Source: a virus. Taken from it: a stretch of DNA of 36,880 nt. Within the stretch, counting starts at the first letter, position 1, and each line of letters opens with the position of its first letter. The position numbers and the translations under genes were made by a program. Of the stretch, positions 24,162 to 30,958 are shown one piece after another. Location: the IMG/VR virus record IMGVR_UViG_3300010373_000029, positions 1 to 36,880 of that record. One strand, 5' to 3'. The notes under the pieces were generated by a model that was not told where the DNA came from, ran no database searches, and saw nothing but the letters and a program-made list of their open reading frames with translations.

Positions 24162-24547
24162 TCTTTGTCGCCTTTCGCGATCTCGCGCACCAAATCGTTG
24201 AACGACTGAAATAGATCGGTGCCTTGTGCGCCGGTAAGCTCAACTGCTTTGCGCTTCGGATAAACGAACTCCATAATGCTCACGGCGGAATCTTTGGCGA
24301 CAGTCATAGCGCCGACAGCGCCGAAGCCGTTGTGATGCAGAAGCCTTTTTTTGTAGAGCTTCGTTGCTTCTGCATGCACTTCGACAAGTGCAGCAACCGG
24401 ATCGAAGTTCTTCGATCGCAGCGTTTCAATAAGATCAAAGCGCAGCTCTTCCGTCTTGCGGTAAGTTGCGCCCTTCTTCGGTCCTGGCTTTTTGCGTTGC
24501 GGTGTACTTTCGTCCATATGTGCTTTGTTCGAAGCTGCTTCGTTCAA
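24158..24547 (-). CDS. Putative small terminase / DNA-binding protein
   Basis: 129 residues from a TTG at 24547, or 119 from the internal ATG (codon 11). A basic AT-hook-like stretch KKPGPKKG is followed by helices (ELRFDLIETLRSKNFDPVAALVEVHAEA) of the kind that open terminase small subunits, then LFQSFNDLVREIAK at the C-terminus. It is the first gene after a large repeat-bearing gap and lies two genes before TerL, the usual TerS place, where it would recognise the packaging site. Sequence evidence alone is modest. Confidence 0.55.
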   Translation of the reverse strand: MNEAASNKAHMDESTPQRKKPGPKKGATYRKTEELRFDLIETLRSKNFDPVAALVEVHAEATKLYKKRLLHHNGFGAVGAMTVAKDSAVSIMEFVYPKRKAVELTGAQGTDLFQSFNDLVREIAKGDKE

Positions 24548-24600
24548 TTCGCAATGTCAAGGCCGTTCGGTTTCCCCCATGAAGACCGACTTTTGCGGTC

Positions 24601-24887
24601 TTCGAAAACGTGTAGGGTGTAGGATAGCTTTCCTATCCTTCTCCCATCTCTCTACAGCCGCCTATTTTCCCCTCTTTTTCTTCTTCTTTTTTTTCTTTGA
24701 GTAGAGAAAGAAAGAAACCTACATTACCCTACATAAACCGACCTAACTTGCCGGAACTTCAAGCGAAGAACGAAGATCGCTGAGCCTACAGCTTCGTACA
24801 TTTGCCTACACTACCCTACACATTAAGCGAAGAACGAAGCCCGACGTGTGTAGGTGCGTGACGGTAACGTGAAGGATTGTGTAGGGT
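24601..24887. other. Intergenic repeat region: candidate origin or packaging site
   Basis: The 340-base gap holds many copies of GTGTAGG or its complement: 24610, 24617, 24805c, 24815c, 24848 and 24879 exact, with CCTACAT at 24718 and 24728 and CCTACAG at 24785. Other features are a 15-base direct repeat AAGCGAAGAACGAAG (24761-24775, 24825-24839), a 7-bp hairpin AGGATAG/CTATCCT (24621-24639) and a pyrimidine tract (about 24653-24700). The gap lies between primase and small terminase genes, so iterons for replication initiation or terminase binding both fit. No gene is seen in it. Confidence 0.6.
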
Positions 24888-27218
24888 CTAAAATTCGACA
24901 GGTCCGACGTTTCCACGTCGAAACTTCATACCAAAATACTCAACGCCTGAATTGGTGCGTCGTTTGCGTTTTGCGACTTCTGGGATTGCGTTGATCCGTT
25001 TGTAGAATTTCAGCTCGGCGTAAGCGTACTGACCGATCGTTTGCTTGTAGGCTTCGTACAATTGTCGTGGCTTCAAACACTCCGTAGTTTCCTTAGCGTC
25101 GAACGAAATGGTTTCAGCAAGCCATTGAGCAGCGGTGCACGAAGAGCTACGAATCTCTTCCATCTCAAGCGCCGATTTATCGCTCTTCGTGAATCCTTCT
25201 TGACGTTCAAGTCGCTTCCAGCCTTCAAAAGCAAAGTTGAAAATACCGGGAAGCTCAGCAAGTAATTTTTTCTTCAAGTTGCGATCTTGCAGCGATTCGT
25301 CGGTCAAATCTTTTTTCCACGGAATAATAATCGGGCGTGACAGCATTCCGGGCGACAAGTCTTTGAGCATCGGCACTTCGTTGTAAGTCATGATCAACTT
25401 TGCGCGAGATCGAAATTTATACGGATCTCCGTACTTCTTTTGCGCGTTCACATCGCCGTCGCCGGTTAGATTTTTGAACTGACTTGAATCCGACAATTCT
25501 TCGGGCGAAGTCTCTTCTGAGAAGTTCGCAATCTTGCCGTCGAGATCAGCGCTTGAAAACTTGTCCTGTGAAATGGCTTTGATCGAAAGAGAAGAGTAGT
25601 TATCAGCGCCGATCAAAGCTTTGAGCACGTCTAAGAATGTCGATTTACCGTTTCGTCCGCTACCCGATAGCCACAGCGCTTTGTGGTACTTGTATTCCCC
25701 CCCGCGCACAACGTAGCCCATGAACTCTTGCAAAATAGCGACAAGGTCTTTGTCACCAAGCATGACGTCGTTTAGCCACCATTCGAACGTCGGGCACAGT
25801 GCATTTGGATCGTAATCATACGGCAATACTCCTCTGAATCCATATTCGGGACTATGAGGGATGAGTCGAGCTGAATTACCGGCACCGTCTTCGAGTTGCA
25901 AAATTCCGTTTCTAAAATTGATCTTATTTTCTGTAGTACGAAGAAAAAAGGATCGGAACTCGATGTTGTTTGCGAAGACTTTGTGGCAGAATTCTTGTCG
26001 CAGTTTTTCTTGCGGCTTAGGTTCGAACGCTTCTTCAGCGAAGCCTTTGATTTCGATCGGTGTGCAGTCTGCATAATGTGTCCCCTTAAAAACGACGACG
26101 CTCTTGGTATCTGCTATCGTCTTGTAAGCGTGCTTCTTCTTGAACTCTTCTAGCAGCGCATTGTAATCCGGTAATAGCTTTCCTTTGTCGCCGACGATGT
26201 AAAAGCGCGTGTCGAAGATATTGACCGGCGAATTGATCTTGCCGTAGAGCGGGCACGACTTACATTCGTCACTGAGTGTCGCGATGTTTTGGCACGTGCG
26301 CGGTGCGGATTCTTTTTCAGCCTGATCAATCTTGTCGTTGCACTGTGAAACCGAGTAGCCGGGATGCCCGATCGAGATCGCATGACACTGCTTACGTCCC
26401 TCTTGAAAGCGTGAGACGATCGAAAGAGCGGCGTACCATTGCGGTTCATTGACCGTCGCAGGCTTCTCTTTACAGCGCTTGAGGAACCCACAGCGCTCAA
26501 ACGCCGCCGTACCAGACGGTGCAAGCCAAGTCTTCTCGATCGTCTTCGTGGGGGAAGCCTTGGGCGTCTCCGCCAAGGTCTTAAGTAGCTGCGTGAGTTT
26601 GTCGAGCGGCGAACGTAGAGCGGTGACCGGAATGTCTAGGCTACCGCGCTTTTCAGCCGTGAGCTTGATTCGTTCAAGATCAATTTCAAGATCACCGAGC
26701 GCGATCTTGTACAGTCCCGTCTTGGGATGCCGAGATCCGAGTGCGCGGAACTTTCGATTTGCGTTGTAAATCGTCGTATCTAAGGATTTATAGGTTGACT
26801 TAAGATGCGTCGCGAGTCGGTTGAGAATCACGCCAAGATCATTCGACGGTTGAAGGCCGAAGCAATCAAACGGCACGCCTACGTGGAATCCTTTCGAACC
26901 TGAATAGCAAATGAAGACGTCGTGAACGCCAAGCCATTCGACGAAGGCGCGAGTGTCGGCAAGGGCTTGAACGCCCGCCGGTATTTTATTTTCTTCGTCG
27001 GCGTGTGAATCAAAATCAAACCACACGTAGCCGAGTGACGGGCGCATAAGGCCGCTATAGCTATTGAAATTTTCTCTCGGTTCTAGGTCAAACGCGCAGT
27101 GATAAGCTTCGCCGCCGTCGTGTGCTTTGATAGTATCGCGCAAGCTTTCAGCCGGAATATGGCCTTCGTATCCGAAAGCCTTGGTGCTGTGAACGAAGTA
27201 GTTAGCCCATTGAGACAT
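24888..27218 (-). CDS. AEP-type primase fused to SF3 helicase
   Basis: 776 residues. Residues 60-180 are an archaeo-eukaryotic primase-like catalytic domain: DFD (68-70) for metals and SGSKGFH (106-112) for nucleotide binding. A cysteine set (C243, C249, C309, C319, C322) may bind zinc or Fe-S. From about 400 comes a D5/P4-type lead, then the helicase with Walker A GSGRNGKS (519-526), SEETSPEEL and a TYNEVP sensor strand. It should unwind the origin and lay primers for the phage polymerase. It starts AAGAGG-ATG within the end of the CsrA-like gene and is therefore the second gene of that operon. Confidence 0.9.
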   Translation of the reverse strand: MSQWANYFVHSTKAFGYEGHIPAESLRDTIKAHDGGEAYHCAFDLEPRENFNSYSGLMRPSLGYVWFDFDSHADEENKIPAGVQALADTRAFVEWLGVHDVFICYSGSKGFHVGVPFDCFGLQPSNDLGVILNRLATHLKSTYKSLDTTIYNANRKFRALGSRHPKTGLYKIALGDLEIDLERIKLTAEKRGSLDIPVTALRSPLDKLTQLLKTLAETPKASPTKTIEKTWLAPSGTAAFERCGFLKRCKEKPATVNEPQWYAALSIVSRFQEGRKQCHAISIGHPGYSVSQCNDKIDQAEKESAPRTCQNIATLSDECKSCPLYGKINSPVNIFDTRFYIVGDKGKLLPDYNALLEEFKKKHAYKTIADTKSVVVFKGTHYADCTPIEIKGFAEEAFEPKPQEKLRQEFCHKVFANNIEFRSFFLRTTENKINFRNGILQLEDGAGNSARLIPHSPEYGFRGVLPYDYDPNALCPTFEWWLNDVMLGDKDLVAILQEFMGYVVRGGEYKYHKALWLSGSGRNGKSTFLDVLKALIGADNYSSLSIKAISQDKFSSADLDGKIANFSEETSPEELSDSSQFKNLTGDGDVNAQKKYGDPYKFRSRAKLIMTYNEVPMLKDLSPGMLSRPIIIPWKKDLTDESLQDRNLKKKLLAELPGIFNFAFEGWKRLERQEGFTKSDKSALEMEEIRSSSCTAAQWLAETISFDAKETTECLKPRQLYEAYKQTIGQYAYAELKFYKRINAIPEVAKRKRRTNSGVEYFGMKFRRGNVGPVEF

Positions 27219-27420
27219 GTGCTACCTCTTCGCGTGCAATTTCAAATTTGCGCTCGCTGTCTTCGAATGCGATCACGACTTGCCAGCCGGAATGAAAAGC
27301 GATCACTTGCAGCACAAGCGTTTCGCCTTGGTGCCTGATCACGATTTTATCGCCGAGCTTTCGCTTAAGTCTTAGACCAGAAGGCACCGCTTGCGGCGGC
27401 ACTTCTTTAAGAACGGACAT
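27202..27420 (-). CDS. csrA-like: CsrA/RsmA-like RNA-binding translational regulator
   Basis: 72 residues: a 15-residue extension, then the CsrA strand order. LRLKRKLGDKIVI (16-28) matches the first strand and GE turn of CsrA; QVVIAF (47-52) matches the central strand; and IAREEV (61-66) holds R63 in the position of the RNA-contacting R44 of E. coli CsrA, with R20/K21 as the partner basic pair. CsrA dimers bind GGA in mRNA leaders near ribosome sites. Its own start reads TTGGATGTC, which fits the known GGAUGU core, just after a GGGGGA (27427-27432), so autoregulation is likely. It lies directly after a good promoter and ahead of the primase. Confidence 0.75.
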   Translation of the reverse strand: MSVLKEVPPQAVPSGLRLKRKLGDKIVIRHQGETLVLQVIAFHSGWQVVIAFEDSERKFEIAREEVAHVSMG

Positions 27421-27449
27421 CCAATATCCCCCACGATTCAGATACGTCC

Positions 27450-27479
27450 GTTGTAAGCCGCACGGTTTTGGATTGTCAA
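27450..27479 (-). promoter_or_regulatory. Sigma70-type promoter for the csrA-like/primase operon
   Basis: On the minus strand a perfect TTGACA (27474-27479) is followed after 18 bases by TACAAC (27450-27455). The start codon at 27420 would leave a leader of only about 20-25 bases holding GGGGGA and GGATG. Confidence 0.65.
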
Positions 27480-27561
27480 ATGCAATTGTCCGTGCAAAAC
27501 AAATAACTATGACGCACGAACCCAGTTGTTTGATCTATCTCTGTACTTGCAAAAATAAAAA

Positions 27562-27588
27562 CGGAGCTACGCCAAAGACGCAGCTCCG
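27562..27588 (-). terminator. Intrinsic terminator of the 27615-27902 gene
   Basis: Stem CGGAGCT/AGCTCCG, then TTTTTATTTTT on the minus strand. It lies 27 bases after the stop codon and separates this gene from the csrA-like promoter. Confidence 0.85.
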
Positions 27589-27614
27589 AATTCTATTGAC
27601 TGAAATTCCGAAGA

Positions 27615-27902
27615 TTACTGAATTGAGTCGGATTCGGTAATGTACAGGTTTCCGGTCGAAGAAGTAATACCGGAAACTTTCCAGCTCCCTTCAACGCCAA
27701 AAACTTGCGGCGTCTTTGCGGGAAGATAGATTTTCGCGTTGGTAGCGACGGGCGTAGCGCCGAACAAAATCCAACAATCGGCGTCGCTCACAACTCGCAC
27801 TGACTTCGTCGTCGAAGCGAAAGCGGAGCTTTCAGCGTGCGTACTTGTTAACGCCAAAACTTGCGGACGAAGTTGCGGCTGAATGGGGTGTTTGTAGCTC
27901 AT
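27615..27902 (-). CDS. Small virion-like beta protein in its own transcription unit
   Basis: 95 residues with alternating strands (SVRVVSDADCWILFGATPVATNAKIYLPA, then QVFGVEGSWKVSGI, GNLYITESD). Proteins of this build, with the AxSxxFAxxT and ADCWILFG-type strands, are common as small capsid-associated or head-fibre proteins, but normally in the head operon. Here the gene stands alone with a promoter region (palindrome 27923-27944) and its own terminator. A canonical AAGAGG is upstream. Role uncertain. Confidence 0.65.
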   Translation of the reverse strand: MSYKHPIQPQLRPQVLALTSTHAESSAFASTTKSVRVVSDADCWILFGATPVATNAKIYLPAKTPQVFGVEGSWKVSGITSSTGNLYITESDSIQ

Positions 27903-27922
27903 AGTCTCTTGCCTCTTTTTAA

Positions 27923-27944
27923 AGTCAGCTCAATTGAACTGACT
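27923..27944. promoter_or_regulatory. 22-bp near-perfect palindrome in the divergent control region
   Basis: Arms AGTCAG and CTGACT flank a TCAATTGA centre with a single mismatched pair (C/A). It lies midway between the divergent starts 27902 (minus) and 27985 (plus), the boundary of the two transcription blocks, so it is a natural operator candidate. I found no clear promoter hexamers next to it. Confidence 0.55.
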
Positions 27945-27984
27945 ATGACTTGTGTCTTTTCAGAATTAAGATAGGTTCAAAACA

Positions 27985-28290
27985 ATGGCTGCGCAAGCAA
28001 AACCGAAAATGGTGTCTCAGCACTCCGTCGATCTCGCAATGCGGATCTTAGGTCCATTCGGTGCAAATCAAGCGTATTACCTTGAATATCTTCTGATCAA
28101 CTTTCCACATGCGCGAGCACTCAAAGGCTTGGAATGGCTGTGCTCCAAAGGCATTCGCGGGAAGCTCTTTGAAGAGTTTGTCCGCGATACCTGCAAAGGT
28201 TCGGCGCTTGAATTCTGCAAACAGGTTTTTCGCGGCATGGAGCGAGACAAGGACGTCAAACCCATTTACGCAAAGGACTTGCTCACATGA
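27985..28290 (+). CDS. Helical protein, first gene of a rightward pair, unknown
   Basis: 101 residues, soluble and helical (SVDLAMRILGPFGANQAYYLEYLL, FEEFVRDTC, LEFCKQVFRGM). AGG lies about 9 bases before ATG 27985. The stop shares ATGA with the next gene, which encodes a membrane protein, so the two probably work together. No recognisable domain. Confidence 0.65.
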   Translation: MAAQAKPKMVSQHSVDLAMRILGPFGANQAYYLEYLLINFPHARALKGLEWLCSKGIRGKLFEEFVRDTCKGSALEFCKQVFRGMERDKDVKPIYAKDLLT

Positions 28291-28547
28291 GCGAAAAACG
28301 AAGCCCGCAAAGCCTAGAAGGCGTGTTCTACATTGTCAGTATCGCCGCAATCGTGCTCGGCGGAATCTTGTGGTTAGTCGCGATCGACAACAAAGCGACG
28401 GCGTCCGTCCAAGGCGTGCAAGAAGTTCAGCACAAGCTTGAAGACGATCGAAAGGCGTTCGAAGAGATTCGCATTCGTCTCACTCATATCGAAGACGCGG
28501 TGAATGCGCCGGAATTTAGATCAGCGCCGAAAGCGCGTAAATTCTAA
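28287..28547 (+). CDS. Single-pass membrane protein with coiled-coil tail
   Basis: 86 residues. One transmembrane helix (about 13-33: GVFYIVSIAAIVLGGILWLV) with the N-terminus probably inside, then a coiled coil with heptads (about 45-72: HKLEDDRKAFEEIRIRL). This fits an inner-membrane spanin (Rz-like) or holin-accessory shape, although the gene is far from the endolysin. Start coupled to the previous stop by ATGA. Confidence 0.65.
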   Translation: MSEKRSPQSLEGVFYIVSIAAIVLGGILWLVAIDNKATASVQGVQEVQHKLEDDRKAFEEIRIRLTHIEDAVNAPEFRSAPKARKF

Positions 28548-28725
28548 TCGCGCAGGGGTTGTGCGCTTTGGAGCGCATTCATCGTTTGAAAAGTATTTGG
28601 ACTTACTCTCAGGCAAGCACCGCCACGTGCGCTTGCATCCGCATTTACAAGTCCGAGTTTCAAGTTTGATCTTTGGCACTATTCTTAGTTTACTATTCAG
28701 CCGCCCGCTGTCAAACTGAATGCAT

Positions 28726-28856
28726 GCCGGGCGCAGCGTTTGGGACGCTTCGGGAATGGTGTGCAGAGCACCTGTGGGGGATTCCTGAAAAGAGTAGGGC
28801 ACCGAAACTCCTTCGCCTGACTCACTCACGGATCGGTTCGAATCCGACGCCCGGCA
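28726..28856 (+). other. tRNA-like element, non-canonical
   Basis: The 3' end has tRNA marks: T-arm ATCGG-TTCGAAT-CCGAC (one A/C mismatch) followed directly by GCCCGGC and A. A perfect 7-base partner GCCGGGC occurs at 28726, and AGCG-TTTGGGA-CGCT next to it resembles a D-arm. The total is 131 bases, about 40-55 too long, and I find no normal anticodon arm; a 7-bp CGGGAAT/ATTCCTG stem lies in the middle. It may be a captured tRNA 3' end (as at attachment sites), a degenerate tRNA with an insertion, or a structured RNA. Confidence 0.45.
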
Positions 28857-29196
28857 CCTTTTCAATCGTCATGCAATGCACATTTCGATAGGAACCGCAC
28901 TTCGCGCAGGGGTTGACGTCGCGCTCTTCAAGCTCGCGAACAATGACCTTCGTGACGTCGTCTTCGTCATAGCAGTTGGAAAGATCGCCGAACTTCTCAG
29001 CGAATCGCCCATAGACTTCTAATCCTTTTTGCAGGTCTTCTTGTCCGCGCTCAAGTGCTCCGATCTTCTCGCGAAGCTCTTCGTTCAATCCCATGAGATC
29101 GCGGCGCGTGGCTTCGAGTGCTACGGCGTATTCTTTGAGACGTTGATTGTCCTTGCGAAGACCTTCCAGCGTTCCGAATTCGTGCTCTATAGACAT
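28822..29196 (-). CDS. Coiled-coil protein with C-terminal zinc-type motif
   Basis: 124 residues. Residues 1-70 form a long coiled coil (LRKDNQRLKEYAVALEATRRDL); then an acidic patch and CAKCGSYRNVHC, a possible zinc site. The last residues, VPGVGFEPIRE, are read from the antisense of the tRNA-like 3' end; GVGFEP is the peptide that antisense tRNA T-arms give, so the gene has grown into that element. It overlaps the HNH gene by 10 bases, with which it shares a short leftward operon. Confidence 0.65.
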   Translation of the reverse strand: MSIEHEFGTLEGLRKDNQRLKEYAVALEATRRDLMGLNEELREKIGALERGQEDLQKGLEVYGRFAEKFGDLSNCYDEDDVTKVIVRELEERDVNPCAKCGSYRNVHCMTIEKVPGVGFEPIRE

Positions 29197-29528
29197 GGCT
29201 CTTCAACCTTCTTCTTTTTCCAGCCGTGACTACGGCGCATGTTTTCTTCTTGCGTAATGATTTCAAGATTGCATTTGCGGTTATCTAGTCCGTCGTCGTT
29301 GAGATGATCGACGACGCGATCAGGGTCAAGGCTTCCCGGCGGAAGGTCGAGCACGAATCGGTGCATGCGGATCTTCACTCGCTTACCGTTCATGGTTTCG
29401 CGCCTAATAGCGTAGTGCTTGGTGCCGCGAGATTCCAAGCTTGCATACCATTTGAACGCGTTTAAGCGCTCAAAGTCTTCGTCGTCCACATGCGCCCACA
29501 AGCCTTTTGATAGTTTGATTTTAGCCAT
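29187..29528 (-). CDS. HNH endonuclease
   Basis: 113 residues. Typical of small free-standing HNH nucleases: a HRFVLD strand (H56), then VVDHLNDDGLDNRKCNLEI with D74-H75, N83 and N87, and TQEENM after it. The N-terminal ITLxxGxxAxVDxED-type region (residues 5-30, with FKWYAS) is common in this class. It may act as a homing nuclease or in packaging; its position is far from terminase, which favours a selfish or accessory role. Confidence 0.85.
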   Translation of the reverse strand: MAKIKLSKGLWAHVDDEDFERLNAFKWYASLESRGTKHYAIRRETMNGKRVKIRMHRFVLDLPPGSLDPDRVVDHLNDDGLDNRKCNLEIITQEENMRRSHGWKKKKVEEPCL

Positions 29529-29601
29529 GAATGTAGAAGCTTCCCACGTAAGCAGCGAACAACGCCGCGTAGCACAATAAAACTGCGATCCCGAATTTCA
29601 T
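29521..29601 (-). CDS. Possible 26-residue membrane microprotein
   Basis: Reads MKFGIAVLLCYAALFAAYVG and six more residues, one hydrophobic helix. Its stop overlaps the HNH start region (frames differ), suggesting coupling. There is no Shine-Dalgarno, so it may not be translated. Confidence 0.3.
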   Translation of the reverse strand: MKFGIAVLLCYAALFAAYVGSFYIHG

Positions 29602-29623
29602 AAAACGCAAGTAACTTTTTTAT

Positions 29624-29651
29624 TTGCAATTCGCAAGTGCGATGATAGCAA
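29624..29651 (+). promoter_or_regulatory. Shared upstream element GCAAG-N5-TGATAGCAA, copy 1
   Basis: Bases GCAAG (29633), five bases, TGATAGCAA (29643-29651), two bases, TGCA also occur with identical spacing at 32414-32438 before another rightward gene group. Both have TTGC 15-16 bases before TGATAGCAA. It precedes the start 29678 by about 26 bases, so a promoter or activator site is likely. Confidence 0.5.
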
Positions 29652-29677
29652 TTTGCACACCGGGGGAATGAATCACC

Positions 29678-29962
29678 ATGATCGACAAGTCACTTCAAGA
29701 CGGCTACCAGAATCTTCTTAAAGAAAACACACGACTTCACGCTGAGAAAAAACAAATCGCCGATGCGGCTGAGAAGGCAATACGCAACGCGGGCGAAGTG
29801 ATCGAAAAGCTCGAAAAGATCATTGATAGCTTAATTGGTAATTGCGTGACGCTTGTGCGCACGCTTCCCGATTCATCGGAGCGTCGTCAAGTTGAGCAGG
29901 ACATTTTGAACCTGACTCCGCTGAGGATTGGTGCCGACGGGCAAGAGAAGGTGAAAAAATGA
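29678..29962 (+). CDS. Coiled-coil early protein, unknown
   Basis: 94 residues. A long helix with heptad spacing (about 10-60: ENTRLHAEKKQIADAAEKAI, GEVIEKLEKIIDSL) and a short ordered end. It opens the main rightward early operon after the shared element at 29624-29651 and a GGGGGA (29662-29667). The stop overlaps the next start as ATGA. No enzymatic motif. Confidence 0.65.
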   Translation: MIDKSLQDGYQNLLKENTRLHAEKKQIADAAEKAIRNAGEVIEKLEKIIDSLIGNCVTLVRTLPDSSERRQVEQDILNLTPLRIGADGQEKVKK

Positions 29963-30117
29963 GAGTATCAAGATTCCTTTTTAATTGGGCGTTTATGCTC
30001 ACGTCGCCGATTTGGGTTTTGCCTGTGTTCGCATTCGTTGCGATTTGGAGCTTGCTTGCTCCGCGCAAGTATCCTGATTTTTTTGACGTTGCGTCCGGCA
30101 AGTCTTGGATTATTTAA
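29959..30117 (+). CDS. 52-residue membrane protein
   Basis: A hydrophobic segment (about 11-34: AFMLTSPIWVLPVFAFVAIW) between a basic N-terminus and a soluble tail ending KSWII. The start is coupled to the previous gene through ATGA. Small early membrane proteins in phages often protect against superinfection or modify host membranes; nothing here decides that. Confidence 0.6.
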   Translation: MRVSRFLFNWAFMLTSPIWVLPVFAFVAIWSLLAPRKYPDFFDVASGKSWII

Positions 30118-30130
30118 ATCGAAAGCCCAT

Positions 30131-30397
30131 ATGAATCAAACAACCTATTTCGAATGTAAGTGCTCTTTCAAAACGAAAGTGAGCTTTAAAAAGCCGCACA
30201 TTGTAGAACCGTCGATCGTGAATATGGAGTGCTGCGAGTGCAAGAGCCGCTACACGCTCAAATTTAAAAAGCATCGCACTGAGAAGGACAAGGTACACGT
30301 CGAGAGTCGTTTGTACCACGTATCGCCTGTGCTTGAAGCGCTCTTAAAAGAAGAAGCCGAATTCAATTCCGAACCCTTGGGGGATTCCGCCACGTGA
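30131..30397 (+). CDS. Small Cys-rich protein, likely zinc binding
   Basis: 88 residues from ATG 30131; the frame back to 30038 is a shadow. FECKCSF (near 7-11) and MECCECKSRYTLKF (near 31-44) give the two Cys clusters of a zinc-ribbon-like fold, and the rest is basic then acidic. The 3' end contains GGGGGA (30379-30384) and overlaps the next start by 4 bases. Function unknown. Confidence 0.6.
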   Translation: MNQTTYFECKCSFKTKVSFKKPHIVEPSIVNMECCECKSRYTLKFKKHRTEKDKVHVESRLYHVSPVLEALLKEEAEFNSEPLGDSAT

Positions 30398-30612
30398 GCA
30401 TTCAAATAACGGCATACGAAGTAACGGTGAAGCAAAATGAGGACCGTACGCAAGGACAAGTCGTTTTGACGGTGAATTTCAACGGACACGTCAAAGAGCG
30501 TTGCGACGCGCTTCTGATGATCTTGGACGCTTGGGATGATTCTATGAAAGAAGCGGGCTTCGATCCGCTCAAGAGTCACGCCGCTTTTCAGCGCGAAGGG
30601 AAGATGAACTAA
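30394..30612 (+). CDS. Small alpha/beta early protein, unknown
   Basis: 72 residues from GTG 30394 (GGGGGA 9 bases upstream). Two strands (SIQITAYEVTV, GQVVLTVNF) and a helix (ERCDALLMILDAWDDSMKEA). The stop and the next start overlap as TAATG. No motif recognised. Confidence 0.6.
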   Translation: MSIQITAYEVTVKQNEDRTQGQVVLTVNFNGHVKERCDALLMILDAWDDSMKEAGFDPLKSHAAFQREGKMN

Positions 30613-30941
30613 TGTCAAACGTCAATCATCCGTCTCATTATAATAGCGGGAAGATCGAAGTCATTGAAGCAATCGAGGATTGGAAGCTTGACTATCATTG
30701 CGGCAACGCTGTGAAGTACGTCGCCCGCGCAGGCAAAAAAGATCCGTCCAAAGAGATTGAAGATTTGGAAAAAGCGACATGGTATCTGAAACGGAAGATC
30801 GAGAAGCTGCGAGCGAAGAACGAAGGACGGGAAGCGACGCGCCCGAACGACATGAATCCGCGTGCCTCTACTTCTGCGACCGTTGCCTTGACTTCCAAAA
30901 AACGCGGACCGCGTCGGGCTACTGCTCGGCATGTACGTTGA
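30612..30941 (+). CDS. DUF3310 protein (nucleotide-kinase-like phage family)
   Basis: 109 residues. Residues 5-70 carry the DUF3310 pattern: NHPSHYNSGKIEVIEAIEDW, then GNAVKYVARAGKKD and EDLEKATWYLKRKIE. Such proteins are common in the replication or nucleotide region of phages; the biochemical role is not settled. The last 35 residues are of a different, low-complexity Arg/Thr/Ala type and are read across another gene (30779-30958) in a second frame. The true protein may be shorter, or the C-terminus may have been exchanged by a frameshift. Confidence 0.78.
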   Translation: MSNVNHPSHYNSGKIEVIEAIEDWKLDYHCGNAVKYVARAGKKDPSKEIEDLEKATWYLKRKIEKLRAKNEGREATRPNDMNPRASTSATVALTSKKRGPRRATARHVR

Positions 30942-30958
30942 GTTATGAAACCTTCTGA
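30779..30958 (+). CDS. Overlapping 59-residue zinc-ribbon protein
   Basis: ATG 30779 opens a frame -1 relative to DUF3310 and runs to TGA 30956-30958, inside the start of the helicase gene. The first half is acidic; the second has YFCDRCLDFQKTRTASGYC and SAC, a neat CxxC-N11-CxxC zinc ribbon. The Cys pattern is unlikely by chance and looks more protein-like than the DUF3310 tail on the other frame. It could be separate or the product of a -1 shift. Confidence 0.5.
   Translation: MVSETEDREAASEERRTGSDAPERHESACLYFCDRCLDFQKTRTASGYCSACTLSYETF

Noticed and set aside
28726-28856. Functional standard tRNA gene
   Set aside because: Length 131, position 8 is not T and no 5-bp anticodon arm with T33 could be placed; kept only as a tRNA-like element.
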